From: Bipolaris cookei
Lineage: Eukaryota > Ascomycota > Dothideomycetes > Pleosporales > Pleosporaceae
Reading direction: 5' to 3'
NCBI GenBank assembly: GCA_002286855.1
Contig: NRSV01000004.1
Location: forward strand, 525,213-589,212
DNA: 64,000 nucleotides
The position numbers and the translations under genes are program-made. How positions within the stretch are numbered: the first letter of the stretch is position 1; each line of letters opens with the position of its first letter. Positions 1 to 10,986 of the stretch are shown here, in pieces. The notes beneath the pieces are model-generated. The model saw only the letters and a list, made by a program, of their open reading frames with translations, did no database searches and had not been told where the DNA came from.

Positions 1-834
1 CAATTAATTCTCACTCAACTAGAGACGTTGAAGAACACGTACGCACAGAGCTCTACTGAAGTAGCGTTTTGGACAGCAATCGAACACGCCTGGGCTAAGG
101 CTAACGAGTATTATACGAAGCTAGACGATTCACCAGTATATACTGCAGCTCTACTCTTTGATCCTCGTGGGAAGCTTGAGTATTTAAAGTTGAACTGGAA
201 AGAATCCGAGGTAGATGCGCAACTCCATAAGGTCCGATCTATGTGGGAACGAGACTATCGACCTCGCGCTACGACACCAGTGCAAGTATATACGACGTCG
301 TCAAACCCATCTCAGTTATCCCAAGGGCGACATATACCTAGCTCGTCAGATCCTAATCAACCACCAATCAAGAAAGTCAAGCTCAATAATATCGACGACT
401 TGTTGAAAGAAGGCCGTCGTTTAAGAATACCCCGGCCTGTTGGAGACGAGCTCACTCTGTATCTCAATAGTGAGCTCGAGACGGATGATAACCTAGTACC
501 CTTCCAATATTGGTTACGGGATCAAGTGCGAGCAAAGTATCCATCAATCTCACGATTTGCTATCGACGTATACTCAACACCTGCTATGAGTTCTGAAGCC
601 GAGAGAGTATTTAGTACTGCGGGTTTTGTATTAGATAGTCGCCGACGACGTCTCAATGAGGTAACGTCAGAAGCGCTATTATGTCTTAACCATTGGGGTA
701 ATAGCGGTCTAATTGATGTTGGAAAGCACCAGCACGATGAGTATCGCGGCTCTGAGGCAGCGTTGTTTAGCGTCGAGTCTCCGCTACTCGAACAGTTGTC
801 AGATAGTATGTGGTATGATGGCAGTAGCGAGTAG
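1..834 (+). mobile_element. hAT transposase, C-terminal part (cut by window edge)
   Basis: The frame is open from the first base to a TAG at 832-834 (277 residues visible), so the true start lies left of the window. The last third carries the hAT C-terminal dimerisation region: the motif STPAMSSEAERVFSTAG, followed by a basic run (DSRRRRLNEVTSE) and ALLCLNHWGNSG. In hAT elements this region pairs transposase monomers and completes the RNase-H-like catalytic core. No stop or frameshift is visible in this part, so it may belong to a young copy, but the zinc finger and the catalytic Asp residues are outside the window. GC-rich subterminal DNA downstream (1030-1102) fits the element's 3' end. The hAT call is firm; whether the whole element is intact cannot be judged. 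Confidence 0.85.
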
Positions 835-1029
835 ATTAGTACCGTGTTACGCACGCACGTTGTTTGTTCGAAGTTCTGTCATCGTAGAAATGTAGTAATA
901 TAGTAGAAGATCTTATCCCTCATTATATAAGTGAGTTGATATTGCACTTCAGAACAAGCATTTTATACTAGTAGCAAGACCAACCATTTATACATAGATT
1001 AGTAATACTAATGTCAAAAGCTTGGCCGT

Positions 1030-1102
1030 GCCCAAATGCCCCATGGGCGCCCATGGGGCACTTGGGCTGGGCTGGGCCTGGTCGGGCAATTTGGGTTGCC
1101 TG
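1030..1102 (+). repeat. Probable hAT 3' subterminal palindrome and terminal repeat
   Basis: Positions 1030-1067 form a 38-bp palindrome with one mismatched pair: arm GCCCAAATGCCCCATGGGC and its reverse complement. It is followed by GGGCTGGGCTGGGCCTGG and by CGGGCAATTTGGGTTGCCTG ending at 1102. Read on the minus strand, the last stretch begins CAGGCAACCCAAATTGCCCG, a typical CAG-initial hAT terminus, so I infer that the element ends at 1102. The next 8 bases, ACCATGTC (1103-1110), would be the 8-bp target duplication. The left end is outside the window, so neither terminal repeat nor duplication can be confirmed here. Confidence 0.5.
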
Positions 1103-3940
1103 ACCATGTCAATCGCTGGGCCAAACAAGCCTCCTCGCTTTTCAATTCAGACGTTTTCGCCCAACAAGCTCGACCAGATGCACCAGAGCAGCCGTTCTTC
1201 AGCTCGAGAAACCGGAAAGAGGCAATGAAAGAGCTTATGGCTAGTGTGCCTCTCGGGGATGAGAATCAGGCAAAAAGTGACATAGCAAGCTTGACGAAAG
1301 CAGTGAGGAAATCTACCAGGAACGCAGTCAGACCTGATGCCAATCAAGGAAATCTATGGTCAGTCAAGGGCATGAAGACATCGTTGAAGGGGTATCAGCT
1401 CCTAGGCGGTGGATTTATGCGCGATCGAGAGAATGCCACTGAAGAGCCAAGAGGGGGCATACTGGCAGACCAAATGGGACTTGGTAAAACGCTTATGACT
1501 TTAGGTGAGTGATCGCACAAAACAAAGTTAGGGTAAATGCACTGACTGTTCACAGCGAATATCCATGATGGTCGCCCACCCATGAATAGCCCAGGCCCCA
1601 AGACCACCCTCATTGTTGCCAGTCCAGCACTTCTCACTCAATGGAAGAGCGAAATTGAAAAACATAGCTCAAACAAATTGACAATCATGCGTTACGGCAC
1701 TGGAACACGTGTTGACTTTAGTGCATCCTTGGATATACTGAGAAGCCACGACATTGTTCTCACCACATACACCGAGGTGATGAGATCATATCCCAAGTAT
1801 AAGCCGCTGAGAGATTGTCAGACTGAAGAAGAGGAGGAGGCCTGGTGGACGGAAACTTGGGAGCAGAAGAGAGGTGCCCTGCACCGAGTACATTTCTTAC
1901 GCATAGTTCTCGATGAGGCCCAAGCCATCAAGAACCACCAGTCGCTCACATCAGTTGCCTGTCGCGCACTACAGGCTGACCACAAGTGGGCTTTAAGTGG
2001 AACTCCGATCCTCAATAGCCTGACTGAGTTGTATCCTTACTTCAAATTCCTTGGCGTTCCACTTATCGACAGCTTCGAAAACTTCGAGAAGGACTACTGC
2101 AACGCCGACAATCCAGAAAAGCTTTTAGTGAGGCTCTCATAGTTTATGCTCCGCCGCACTCACGCAGATAAAATCATGGGAGCTCCCATTCTCAAGCTGC
2201 CTCGGGCTCATCAAGCCACATACTGGTGCAAGTTCAATCCAGTTGAGCGCCGAATCTACAATATCGTCAGGAAACGCTTCACCAAGCGAATAGAAGAGGC
2301 GATGGAGGATGGCACCTCAGACAAATCTTATAACAATATCCTATTGTGCATAACACGCCTTCACGTATTTGGTAGCTAGGGTCACTAACAGATATAGGCT
2401 ATATCTAAGACTTCGCCAACTAACAGCCCATATTCTTATGCTTCAATTTGTCATGCAAGATCTTCTTGGGCAGAAAGATATTGAAAGTATCAAACAGGTG
2501 CTTCAGCAGCATACAGCTGATAGTGACACTCAGTCTAGCAGCACAATAATCGCAGTTCGAGAGCAGCTTCAGAAGATAGCGAACGACAAGAAGAAAGCCG
2601 ACGAGAGAAAGAAAAAGAAGTGCAACGATTCGGAAGTCAACAAAGAGGCCAAAGGTCAAAACCAGGACAGCGTCACTGATGAAGGAGAAGAAGAAGGACT
2701 AGAGTTAACTCATCGTCTCGGGGCAGGCGGCGAGTTTGGTAAGCACTACAATTTCGGGCCCTTTCTTAGCAGTCTCCAGACAGGCAACAGCTCGGAAAGA
2801 GCTAAGAAAACAGCTAAGTGCGGCGCCTGCGGAGAACAGCCAAGACAACCATTAATCACTTCATGCGGACATCTGGTTTGCGCTGAGCCATATTACTCAG
2901 ATGCATGTATTGAGAGGGCCGAGCAAGGTGAAGAGACCATAATTTGCCAAAGCTGTAGTGTCATACCTGCGTATATCCATGCATGCGAGGTAGAAGCCGA
3001 TCCGGAAGATGTACCTGCCTCCGGCACACGATCGAACGACAAGAAGAAAAAAGGCAAGGGGCGCAAACGTCTCTATCATGAGGTTATTTCACACGACTGG
3101 CTCGCTTCGCTAGACGAACACGTCCTACCTTCTGCAAAAACCATTGCGGTCAAGTCGCAGATTATGAACTGGGTCATGGAGAACCCGAGTGTCAAGATCA
3201 TTGTTTATACACAGTTTCTTGCTATGTAGGTCAGACAAACATTCTCTGGACACGCACCAACAAGCCATAGGATTCAAATTTTGAGGCGCGTCTGCCAGAA
3301 AGAAGGCTGGGACACGGTTCAGGTGAGTGAACACTTGTTACGCATACCATTGAGCCATCGGCAGAAGCCTGAGAACGCAAACGAAACCGTTGTCAAGTTC
3401 TCTGGGAGCTCAAGCTGTTGACCACCAATACAGTACCACGGCAAGATGAGTTTCACCGCTCGCGATAATGCCATTCGATTGTTTGCCGAAGAAAGTGACA
3501 TTCGAATCATGCTGGCAAGCATGCACTGTGGTGGCTGTAAGTACTCATAACTACGGCAGCCTCCTTATCACAACTATGTATTAATGATCTTATAGTGGGT
3601 CTTAACCTGACCATGGCTTCAAAGGTTATCTTTATTGATCCTTGGTGGAATTCTGCTAGAGAGCAGCAAGCCTTCTGCCCCGTATTCCGCATTGGCCAAC
3701 AAGCAGAGATGTTCATGACCCGTTTTTGTGTTAAGAAGACAATCGATAGTAAGATCGTAAAGATTCAAGAACGCAAAGAAGAGGAGATTGAATGCGTAAT
3801 GGAGGAAGGAGGCAAGCCGGTCCGAGGGTATGTTTCTTCTACTGTGGCTACTCTCAGACTAACAAGTTTGCAGTATGAATGTAGAGAGGTTGATGGAACT
3901 ATTTGGGGCTCAGAGTGATGAGGCAGAGGCAGACTTCTAG
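1103..3940 (+). pseudogene. SNF2-family RING helicase (Rad5/Rad16-like), 5' truncated and broken
   Basis: This is a remnant of a SNF2 ATPase with embedded RING finger, a family that remodels chromatin or acts in DNA repair. Visible parts in order: YQLLGGGFMRDREN, Walker A as DQMGLGKT, intron 1505-1555, motif II as DEAQ, SGTPILNS, a RING-like Cys cluster (about 2817-2960), then helicase-C motifs (IIVYTQFLAM; IDPWWNSAREQQ; FRIGQ) over introns 3226-3270, 3323-3433, 3537-3595 and 3828-3873. Damage: the N-terminal part is missing where the hAT element ends; an in-frame TAG (2140-2142) sits where Gln is expected; no canonical splice restores frame around 2364-2410; the RING reads CGHLVCAEP where a C-x2-C pair is expected; motif VI reads CPVFRIGQ, with Pro in place of the first Arg. 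Exons after 2410 still splice in frame, so the decay looks recent. Confidence 0.75.
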
Positions 3941-4586
3941 CTGCCGTATGAGTGGGCTTGGCAGCCACGAGGACAAGTCTTGGAGGGCGAAGAGTTGATT
4001 CTGGAGAATGGCGTATGAGTCTGGATTGTGAATGGATCTTGAGTTTCATGGGTGGTGTGGGAGCCTGGTTAATGGAATGGACTTGCTTTTTGCCTACAAC
4101 TTTCAAGCTGTCCTATCAGCAGTCGGGGTTTCTCTGGTGGATAGATGCCAACAAAAGTTTGATTCCAGCCAAAGGCTTTCTTAGCAGCCGTGCCGTAGCA
4201 TGTCATCGTTCTTTTTTTCAAACGCCTCCTGCAGGCATGGACGTGTTTGTCCGATGGGCGCTGGTGCAAAGGGAGAGTGTAGATAAGAGGCGAGGGGCGG
4301 CCAATCAGACGTGAGATGATAGTGATGGCGCTTGGCAAAGGCAGGCGTCGCGTCTTCCCCGCCCCAATGCGATACCTGTGCTATCGATTGCACGCGCATA
4401 CTATTCGCCCATGCTTGGCCGGCCATGGTGAGGGCACAATACTTACAGGAGCGTGGAGGACGGCAAGCCCACAGCTTTTCGCGGGCCGCTGATTAATGTC
4501 GCGCGCTGACTGAAGGGCCCGTCGGAGCGTGCGCCCCACCATTCCCCCCGCATCTTGCATCTCCGGGAAACCTCCCAAGAACTGTA
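3941..4586. other. Intergenic, promoter side of the Zn2Cys6 gene
   Basis: 646 bp between the broken helicase and the next start codon. Both strands carry only short overlapping frames without recognisable protein features. It must hold the promoter and 5' UTR of the downstream regulator; I see no clear repeat or RNA gene. Confidence 0.5.
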
Positions 4587-7497
4587 ATGGAGAACACCAG
4601 CACGGCGGAAGCGCAACCACCGACCACGGATACGCCCGCCAAGAAGGGACGACGAGGGAAACGGGACGCCGGGAGCGACGACTCCAAGAAGAGGAGGTGC
4701 ATTTCTTCGGCCTGTGTGCCCTGCAGGAAGCGCAAGTCCAAGGTACGTAGGTCGTGTTAGGTAACGGGAACTGCTCTGCTCTACTACCTTTCTCCGGCCT
4801 CTATACCCCTTCTCCGCATGCCCGCCAACCTGGTCGCTCTCACGTCTCCTATCGCCAGCCGTGCGCTAATCCGAGAAACAGTGCGACGGCACCACACCAG
4901 CCTGCTCGGCCTGTGCTGCCGTTTACAACACGCCATGCATCTACGATCCGAACTCGGACCACCGCCGCAAGGGTGTCTACAAAAAGGACATTGACAACCT
5001 CAGAACGCGCAACTCAACGCTCCAGACTCTCATTCAGGCCATTCTCAACTATCCCGAGGACGAAGTTGGAGACCTGGTCCATCAGATCCGCACATGTGAG
5101 AGCCTCGACTCGGTCGCTGAGGCCATCATCGCCAGGGAAAATGGAGAAGAGGATGACGATGAACCCCTCAGTCCAATCGCACCGCCCGCAGCGGCACCTC
5201 CAGAGGGAAGCTTCGAGAGCCAGCTGAGCGGCAAGATGGGCGAGCTGCGACTCGAGGATGGATCTACAAGATACATTGGCGGAACGTCGCATCTCATCTA
5301 CCTGGGCAAGGGCAACGACACTGTCGATTCGCCCGACACGTATTCGGACGACCAGCTCCAAGAGACGCAGGACCCATTTTGCTCGTGGACCACCGTGACA
5401 TCGGACCCGGAGCTGGTGCAGCATCTAATCAGCATGTACTTTTGCTGGCACTACAGCTTCTTTACAACCCTATCCAAGAATTTGTTTCTGCAGGAGTTTA
5501 GGCTTGGCAAACCGCTGCCCGGATCTGGAAGGAAGAATCAGTACTGCTCGCCCTTGCTGGTCAATGCCATGTTGGCACTCGGATGCCACTTCACATCCTG
5601 GCCTGCTGCCAGAGCCATACGCGATGATTCTGCAACGGCTGGAGACCATTTCTTCAGGGAGGCCAAGAGACTGATTATGGAGGATGATTTGCACGAGGTC
5701 CCTGCATTGACGACAGTGCAAGCTCTAGCCTTGATGTCCGTACGCGAAGCCGGTTGTGGGCGGGAAGCAAAGGGCTGGGTGTACAGCGGCATGTCCTTCC
5801 GGATGGCATGCGATCTCGGCCTTAATCTGGGCATGCATAGCAAGGATGTCATCGACGAGAATGAGGAGGATGCACGAAGGATCACATTCTGGGGTTGCTT
5901 CTTGTTCGACAAATGTTGGAGTAATTACCTCGGGAGATTACCCCAATTGCCCAACACGATTCTCACAGTACCCAAGTTCGATGTCTTCCCTGTTGAGGAT
6001 GCAGAGACATGGAGCGCAGTCACAGACTCCGGCCTAAGTCAAGCACATTCGCAGCCCAGTAGGACGCGTGCAGTTGCTCTTCAAATTTCAAAGCTCTGCG
6101 AAATTTCTAGCGACTTGATGAATTCTTTCTACAACCCCATTGATATGGACAAGGCCAAAGGAAGGCAGGCGGAGCTGAAAAAGCTCAGTGAGATACATAT
6201 GAGGTTGGAGACGTGGAGACGGGAGCTCCCAAAAGAGCTAGAGCCGAAAGAGGGCGGCTTGCCCCATATGCTTGTCATGCAGTAAGCATTATTCACCATC
6301 GCTATCAACTTGTACTAATGACCGTGTAGCATGTTCTTTCAGTTGCTTTACATCCATCTTTTTCGTCCATTCCTAAAATACAACCCAAACAATTCACCAC
6401 TTCCTGCCCATGTCTCTCCTCGAAAGCTCTGTACCCAGGCTGCTGCCATGATTTCCAAACTACTACGGTTATACAAGCGATCGCATGGCCTACGTCAGAT
6501 ATGCAACATCTGCGTATATATTGCGCACTCTGCATGCACCATACATCTTCTCAATCTACCCGAGAAGAACGCAAAGCGCGACATCATCCATGGTGTCAAG
6601 CATCTGGAGGAGATAGCAGAAGGATGGCTGTGCGCCCGACGAACGCTTGGAATCCTCAGCGTACTAGCAAAGCGCTGGAACGTCGAGCTACCAGAAGAAG
6701 CTGCCACAGTGCTTTCCCGTACTGATGCCAAATTTGGTCCCTGGAATGAGGTCAGCACTCCAAAAGCACAGCGCCGCGCGTCTATACAGACCAACCAGCA
6801 TCCCTCGCCAGCGGATCAGGCTTCACCGAGTCTCCAACCATACAGCATGAACATGGCCAACATGACAGCACCACAACTGTACAACCGAACAGCCATAGCA
6901 AACAATAGCTCCGTAAGCTCTAACCCTTCTGCCCGTCCTTCTAGCACCCATTCTCTACCTCCCTCGGACCCAAACGCCCTGGCTTACATGCGTACTCAGC
7001 AATACCCTACTACACCCCAGAGTTATTCGGCTACCCTGAACGCTCCTACTCCAGCCTCGACACAAGGACGCCGATCCGTCGATGGTGGCCACACTACTGC
7101 TGGGAACTCGCCAAGCCAGCTCTTTGGTGGTGTTGATCAGTTACTACGCGAAGGTCAGGATTGGATCTACCGCGATCAAACACAACTTGCAACTGATTTC
7201 GAAAATTGGAACCCACAAGGAGTAGATGATATAGCGAGTTGGTTTGCCAGCACAGCCAGTCCTACAGGCGTCTTCCAGCCCACGACTAATGTTGCTCCTA
7301 TCACCAGCAATGAAATTAACGGTGGCCCGGTGGGTGGCGGTGGTGATAATGGCGTCATAGCCGCTACTAATGAGTATCCCAACGGGAGGTTCAACGGCAA
7401 TGTCAATAATTCCAATGTAAATGGGTTTGGGGCCATGGAACTCAATGGTGTGGGCTTGCAGGGATTTACCTACGATGAGCAGAGTTGGTACCAATGA
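4587..7497 (+). CDS. Zn(II)2Cys6 fungal transcription factor (NirA/NIT-4-like group)
   Basis: Three exons (4587-4742, 4882-6281, 6330-7497) give 907 residues in a single frame. Intron 1 splits the zinc cluster right after the basic helix, a common place. The cluster is C43-x2-C46-x6-C53-x6-C60-x2-C63-x7-C71, preceded by a Lys/Arg-rich segment (KKGRRGKR; KKRR) that can serve as nuclear signal. A short linker and coiled-coil-like stretch (KKDIDNLRTRNSTLQTLIQA) follow, as in dimeric Gal4-type factors. The fungal-specific regulatory domain begins near residue 230 (LVQHLISMYFCWHYSFFTTL) and runs past 420; the C-terminal third is rich in Ser/Pro/Asn/Gln. Relatives of this type are often annotated as nitrogen-assimilation factors, but the target genes cannot be read from sequence. 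It is not adjacent to nitrate genes here. Confidence 0.85.
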
Positions 7498-8488
7498 TGT
7501 GTTTTCATCAAGGATAGTATCACGTGTATACTTTTTAGCCATTGCGCCTCTTGGGCTTGTGTTGACTGAAGGAGCTGTTGGAATTTCTCGCGTTGGTTGT
7601 TTCAATTGGTCGTATGCGTAGGGAGGATAACCCCGTTTAGTTATTTTTTTCTTGATTTTAGTGTATAGCGAGTTATCTTCTTTTTTGTTAAGCGGCTTAT
7701 TTGGAAAAAAAGACGGGGGAACGTAGTGATGAATACGTACATGAATGCACAAATTATACGTTGGTATGGCTTGTTTTCGCTGCTGACTGGGTCGGGTCGA
7801 TGTATGCATGAAAGGGATGTGAATGGTCAGATGAGTGTTCTGCCAAATACTAGCATAGTATAATCTATCTGTGCTCTAGAAACTACGGACATGTGCTGAG
7901 GGTTCCTTCAAAGATTGACGGACACAAGGCTGAGCCGTATCTGGTGGCTTACCGCGCTGCACGAATCGTGCAACGTAGTTATCGCCCCCAAGGTCAGCAC
8001 TGCCGCTTTGGTGTGCAGCCTTCAATTAGACTGAAGTGGCGTTACTAGGATATCGTCCAGTAAATATTTGTGCTCCAAGGCGAAGCTTTACTTAGATAAG
8101 CTGCTCCTGTCATGAATGTGTGACGATCCAGGTAGCTGTGGGTCGCACTGTACTCCGCTCCGCTATGATATACACAGGCGCTCCGGCATTAAATGTCCAC
8201 GACATTTAAGAGACTAAGACTGTGCAAAATAAATGTTGTGATGGGGCTACATAACATGTTTTCTCATTACAGCTTGGTCACATGTATGCGTGTGATCACA
8301 CAATACTGGGGGACCTGAGCTCTTTCCGGCCCCAATTCCAATCAAATCCTCCGTTTCAAGCCACAATGACAAGCCTTCCAGCCCCGTCCATGATTTAACC
8401 ACCTAGTCATACCTCGCAATGCGTCCAGTGATGCGGTGCTTCATTTGTATTCTATGCACGACGTGGACGCATTCCATCAGCTAGCACG
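7498..8488. other. Intergenic, about 1 kb, with one small perfect hairpin
   Basis: Contains the 3' flank of the Zn2Cys6 gene and the upstream region of the next gene. A frame on the minus strand (7144-7809) overlaps the end of the regulator and looks like a shadow. The only distinct structure is a perfect 9-bp inverted repeat, TTAAATGTC/GACATTTAA, at 8189-8209 with a 3-base loop. No RNA gene recognised. Confidence 0.5.
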
Positions 8489-10986
8489 ATGAGCTTTGGT
8501 ATCAGTATCGGAGACATACTCAAGGTGTGCGAACTAGCGGGGAGGGTATACAAGAACTGTCCGTCGTTTGGTAGCTCTGCAGCTTCGAGTATGCTGACCG
8601 AAACGCAGGCCGCGACTGTCCTGGAGAGTACAAGACTCTGACAACTGAAACACGCAGTCTCACCAATCTCCTCGACGACATACAAGATAAGTTCGACAAG
8701 ATACCGGAGAGTAAGCAACAGCAGCTTATCGATGCGTATGCGCCATGCATCGAGGTCCTGGAAGAGCTCGACAAGCTCCTGTTGCACTACAATGGGCTCG
8801 ACACAAAGAGCAAGCGCGCGTGGGATCGTCTTAAATTTGATCCAAACACTTTGCGAAACTTGCGCGAGCGGCTTGTTGCGAGCGTGGCAATGCTCAACAC
8901 CTTCTACACCTCCCTGATACACGATGTTCAAGTCCTGATACTAGAGGCCTTGGAGAGACTGGAAAGGGATTATAGAGGCGGACATCGCGAAGAAAGCATT
9001 AGTTCGATTGAGCGACTCACTTCTGGCGCCCTGGAAGACAACAATGAGGATGACGAGGCATGGCGCCAGATCATCCGCGATTTGGAAGATGTCGGCATCT
9101 CTCAGCAGCAAGCTTTGGGCTATCGCGATGTCATTGTAGACTGGCTCGTCGCAGCGGTGAATGAAGGGAGACTTCTCGAGGATCGACCGGAGCATGAGCG
9201 ATACTCTTCAATGTCGCAAGATCTCAGGCCGGTCCTTCCTGAAATTGATGTTGGAGAATCATCCAGTGGCCTGGACATGCCCACAATCGTCACACCTATG
9301 GAGAGCAGTTGGTCACCACCATCACGAACGCCTCCTCCTATACCCCGCCCACCGATACCACAGGTTCATATGAGCTCAACTCTTTCTGTGGCTTCACAAG
9401 CGCACTCTGTTACATCGTCACCAATCATACCACGGGATACTGATTCAGATAACTCTTCGTTGTATGCAGAGCCACATCGCTCAACGGTTACCACCCCCTC
9501 TGTTCGATCCAATACCTTTGCGGTTCCACGTGTGCTAGTTCCTCATGCAAGCGGGCTGCCCCGGGCGACGAATGTAGACAGTCCCGACACAACGCTATTT
9601 ACATCATCGCATGTTCCTCGAACACAGACGCCCTCTATTTCTGCTTCTCCATTGGACAGCGATGCGCCCCCGTCATATTTCGAAAAAGGCACATCTATTA
9701 CGATAGATCTCAACTGGACGGCCAATCAGGCGGTAGCTGCATGGGCTCGCCACGACTTTGTCAGTGCAGAAAAGCACCTTGAGGACCAGTTAGCAGCTGT
9801 CGACCGCGGACAGAGGTGTGTATCTGGTACCCAACCTGATCGTCGCATTCTCAAGCATCTGCTTGGAGTGTGCGCATCGTTGACAGGAAAGTTTGCAAAG
9901 GCAAAGGAGCTTTTTGAAAGCGTTTTTAATGGTACCTTTCTCGATCACCAGAATCTGGATGACGGCGACATAGCTGCTGCGCGATGGCTGGGAGACCTTT
10001 GTTTACACACTCAAGAACACGCAAATGCCATGCTCGCCTATAGTGTTGCTTACGAAGGATCCATGGGCCGCTATGGAGCGACCAGCGAACGTACCCAACG
10101 AGTGGCAACTGAGATAATACTCATCGACAACTGGTTGTTCGGGTTCAAGCGCATCGAGGGCACTCTCAACCTTAATCTTGACCCGACGAGTATCTTCCCA
10201 TCCGCAAATGTTGTGGAGAAGAACAAGTTGATGATGAATGTCAAGAAGAGTGTGTACGAATTGGTCAAATCAACCAGCACCACGCCAACCCCAACGCCAT
10301 CCTGGGGGCGCCCAACATACAATATCGGCCCTCGACCGAGATACGAATTAAGATTGTCCGAAGGGTTTCTCGTGGGACCCCTGATATCCCTCAGCACCTG
10401 GCCACTTCCATGGGATCCACTTTTCTATCCTACAGACGCTGTGCAGCTGGACCGCTACATGAACACTGTGCGGGTTGCAAGTACCCAGTCTAGATCTCTC
10501 TACGATCGCCAACTACCTACCAACTCACTGGGCGACTCCAAAAAGCTGCACTTTCTTACCAAAAGAGGTAGTCGATGGTTGATTAGTTCTGTTGAACGAG
10601 GCCTCACCGAGATGGGGATTGCGTATGCACACCATTGTTTTGAACCAGCGATAGTGTGTTGTCTCAATCAACGACGTGAAGGCGTGGCCTTCTCGGAGGG
10701 GGTGGAGATACGTTTCAGCAAATTGTCATTTCGAGACGTATATGGGATCAAGGTAACGGATGTGAAATGGGCCACTCGAAGGGTCGGGAAGGGCATGTCA
10801 GGTGAGATAGCGCCGAAGTTCCGCAGCGCAGCGGACTTTAGGGAAATTGTCAAAGGTGTGCTAGACAGAGCAGAGGAAGAGGAGAACAGTTTGCCAAAGC
10901 CTGTTCCCAGCATACCTCTCGGCGTCTCCAATGGATACCAGCAGGCGCCCCACGCATCGCTGTACAAGCCACCCATGTATGGCTGA
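8489..10986 (+). CDS. Protein with STAND-type fungal N-terminal domain and TPR-like segment, no NACHT
   Basis: Two exons (8489-8558 and 8609-10986) join to 815 residues. The donor is the less usual GTCCGT, but the junction restores the typical start MSFGISIGDILKVCELAGRV ... KNCRDCPGEYKTL, and total length is a multiple of three. This helical N-terminal domain caps many fungal STAND/NACHT proteins linked to allorecognition and programmed cell death. No P-loop, NACHT or NB-ARC motif follows. Instead there is a Ser/Thr/Pro-rich linker (about 240-380), a helical segment resembling TPRs (about 385-515: AWARHDFVSAEKHLEDQL, FAKAKELFESVF, AMLAYSVAYE), and a C-terminal region of about 300 residues that I do not recognise. 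It could be an adaptor or regulator paired with a STAND receptor, but that is inference. The gene is intact. Confidence 0.75.
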
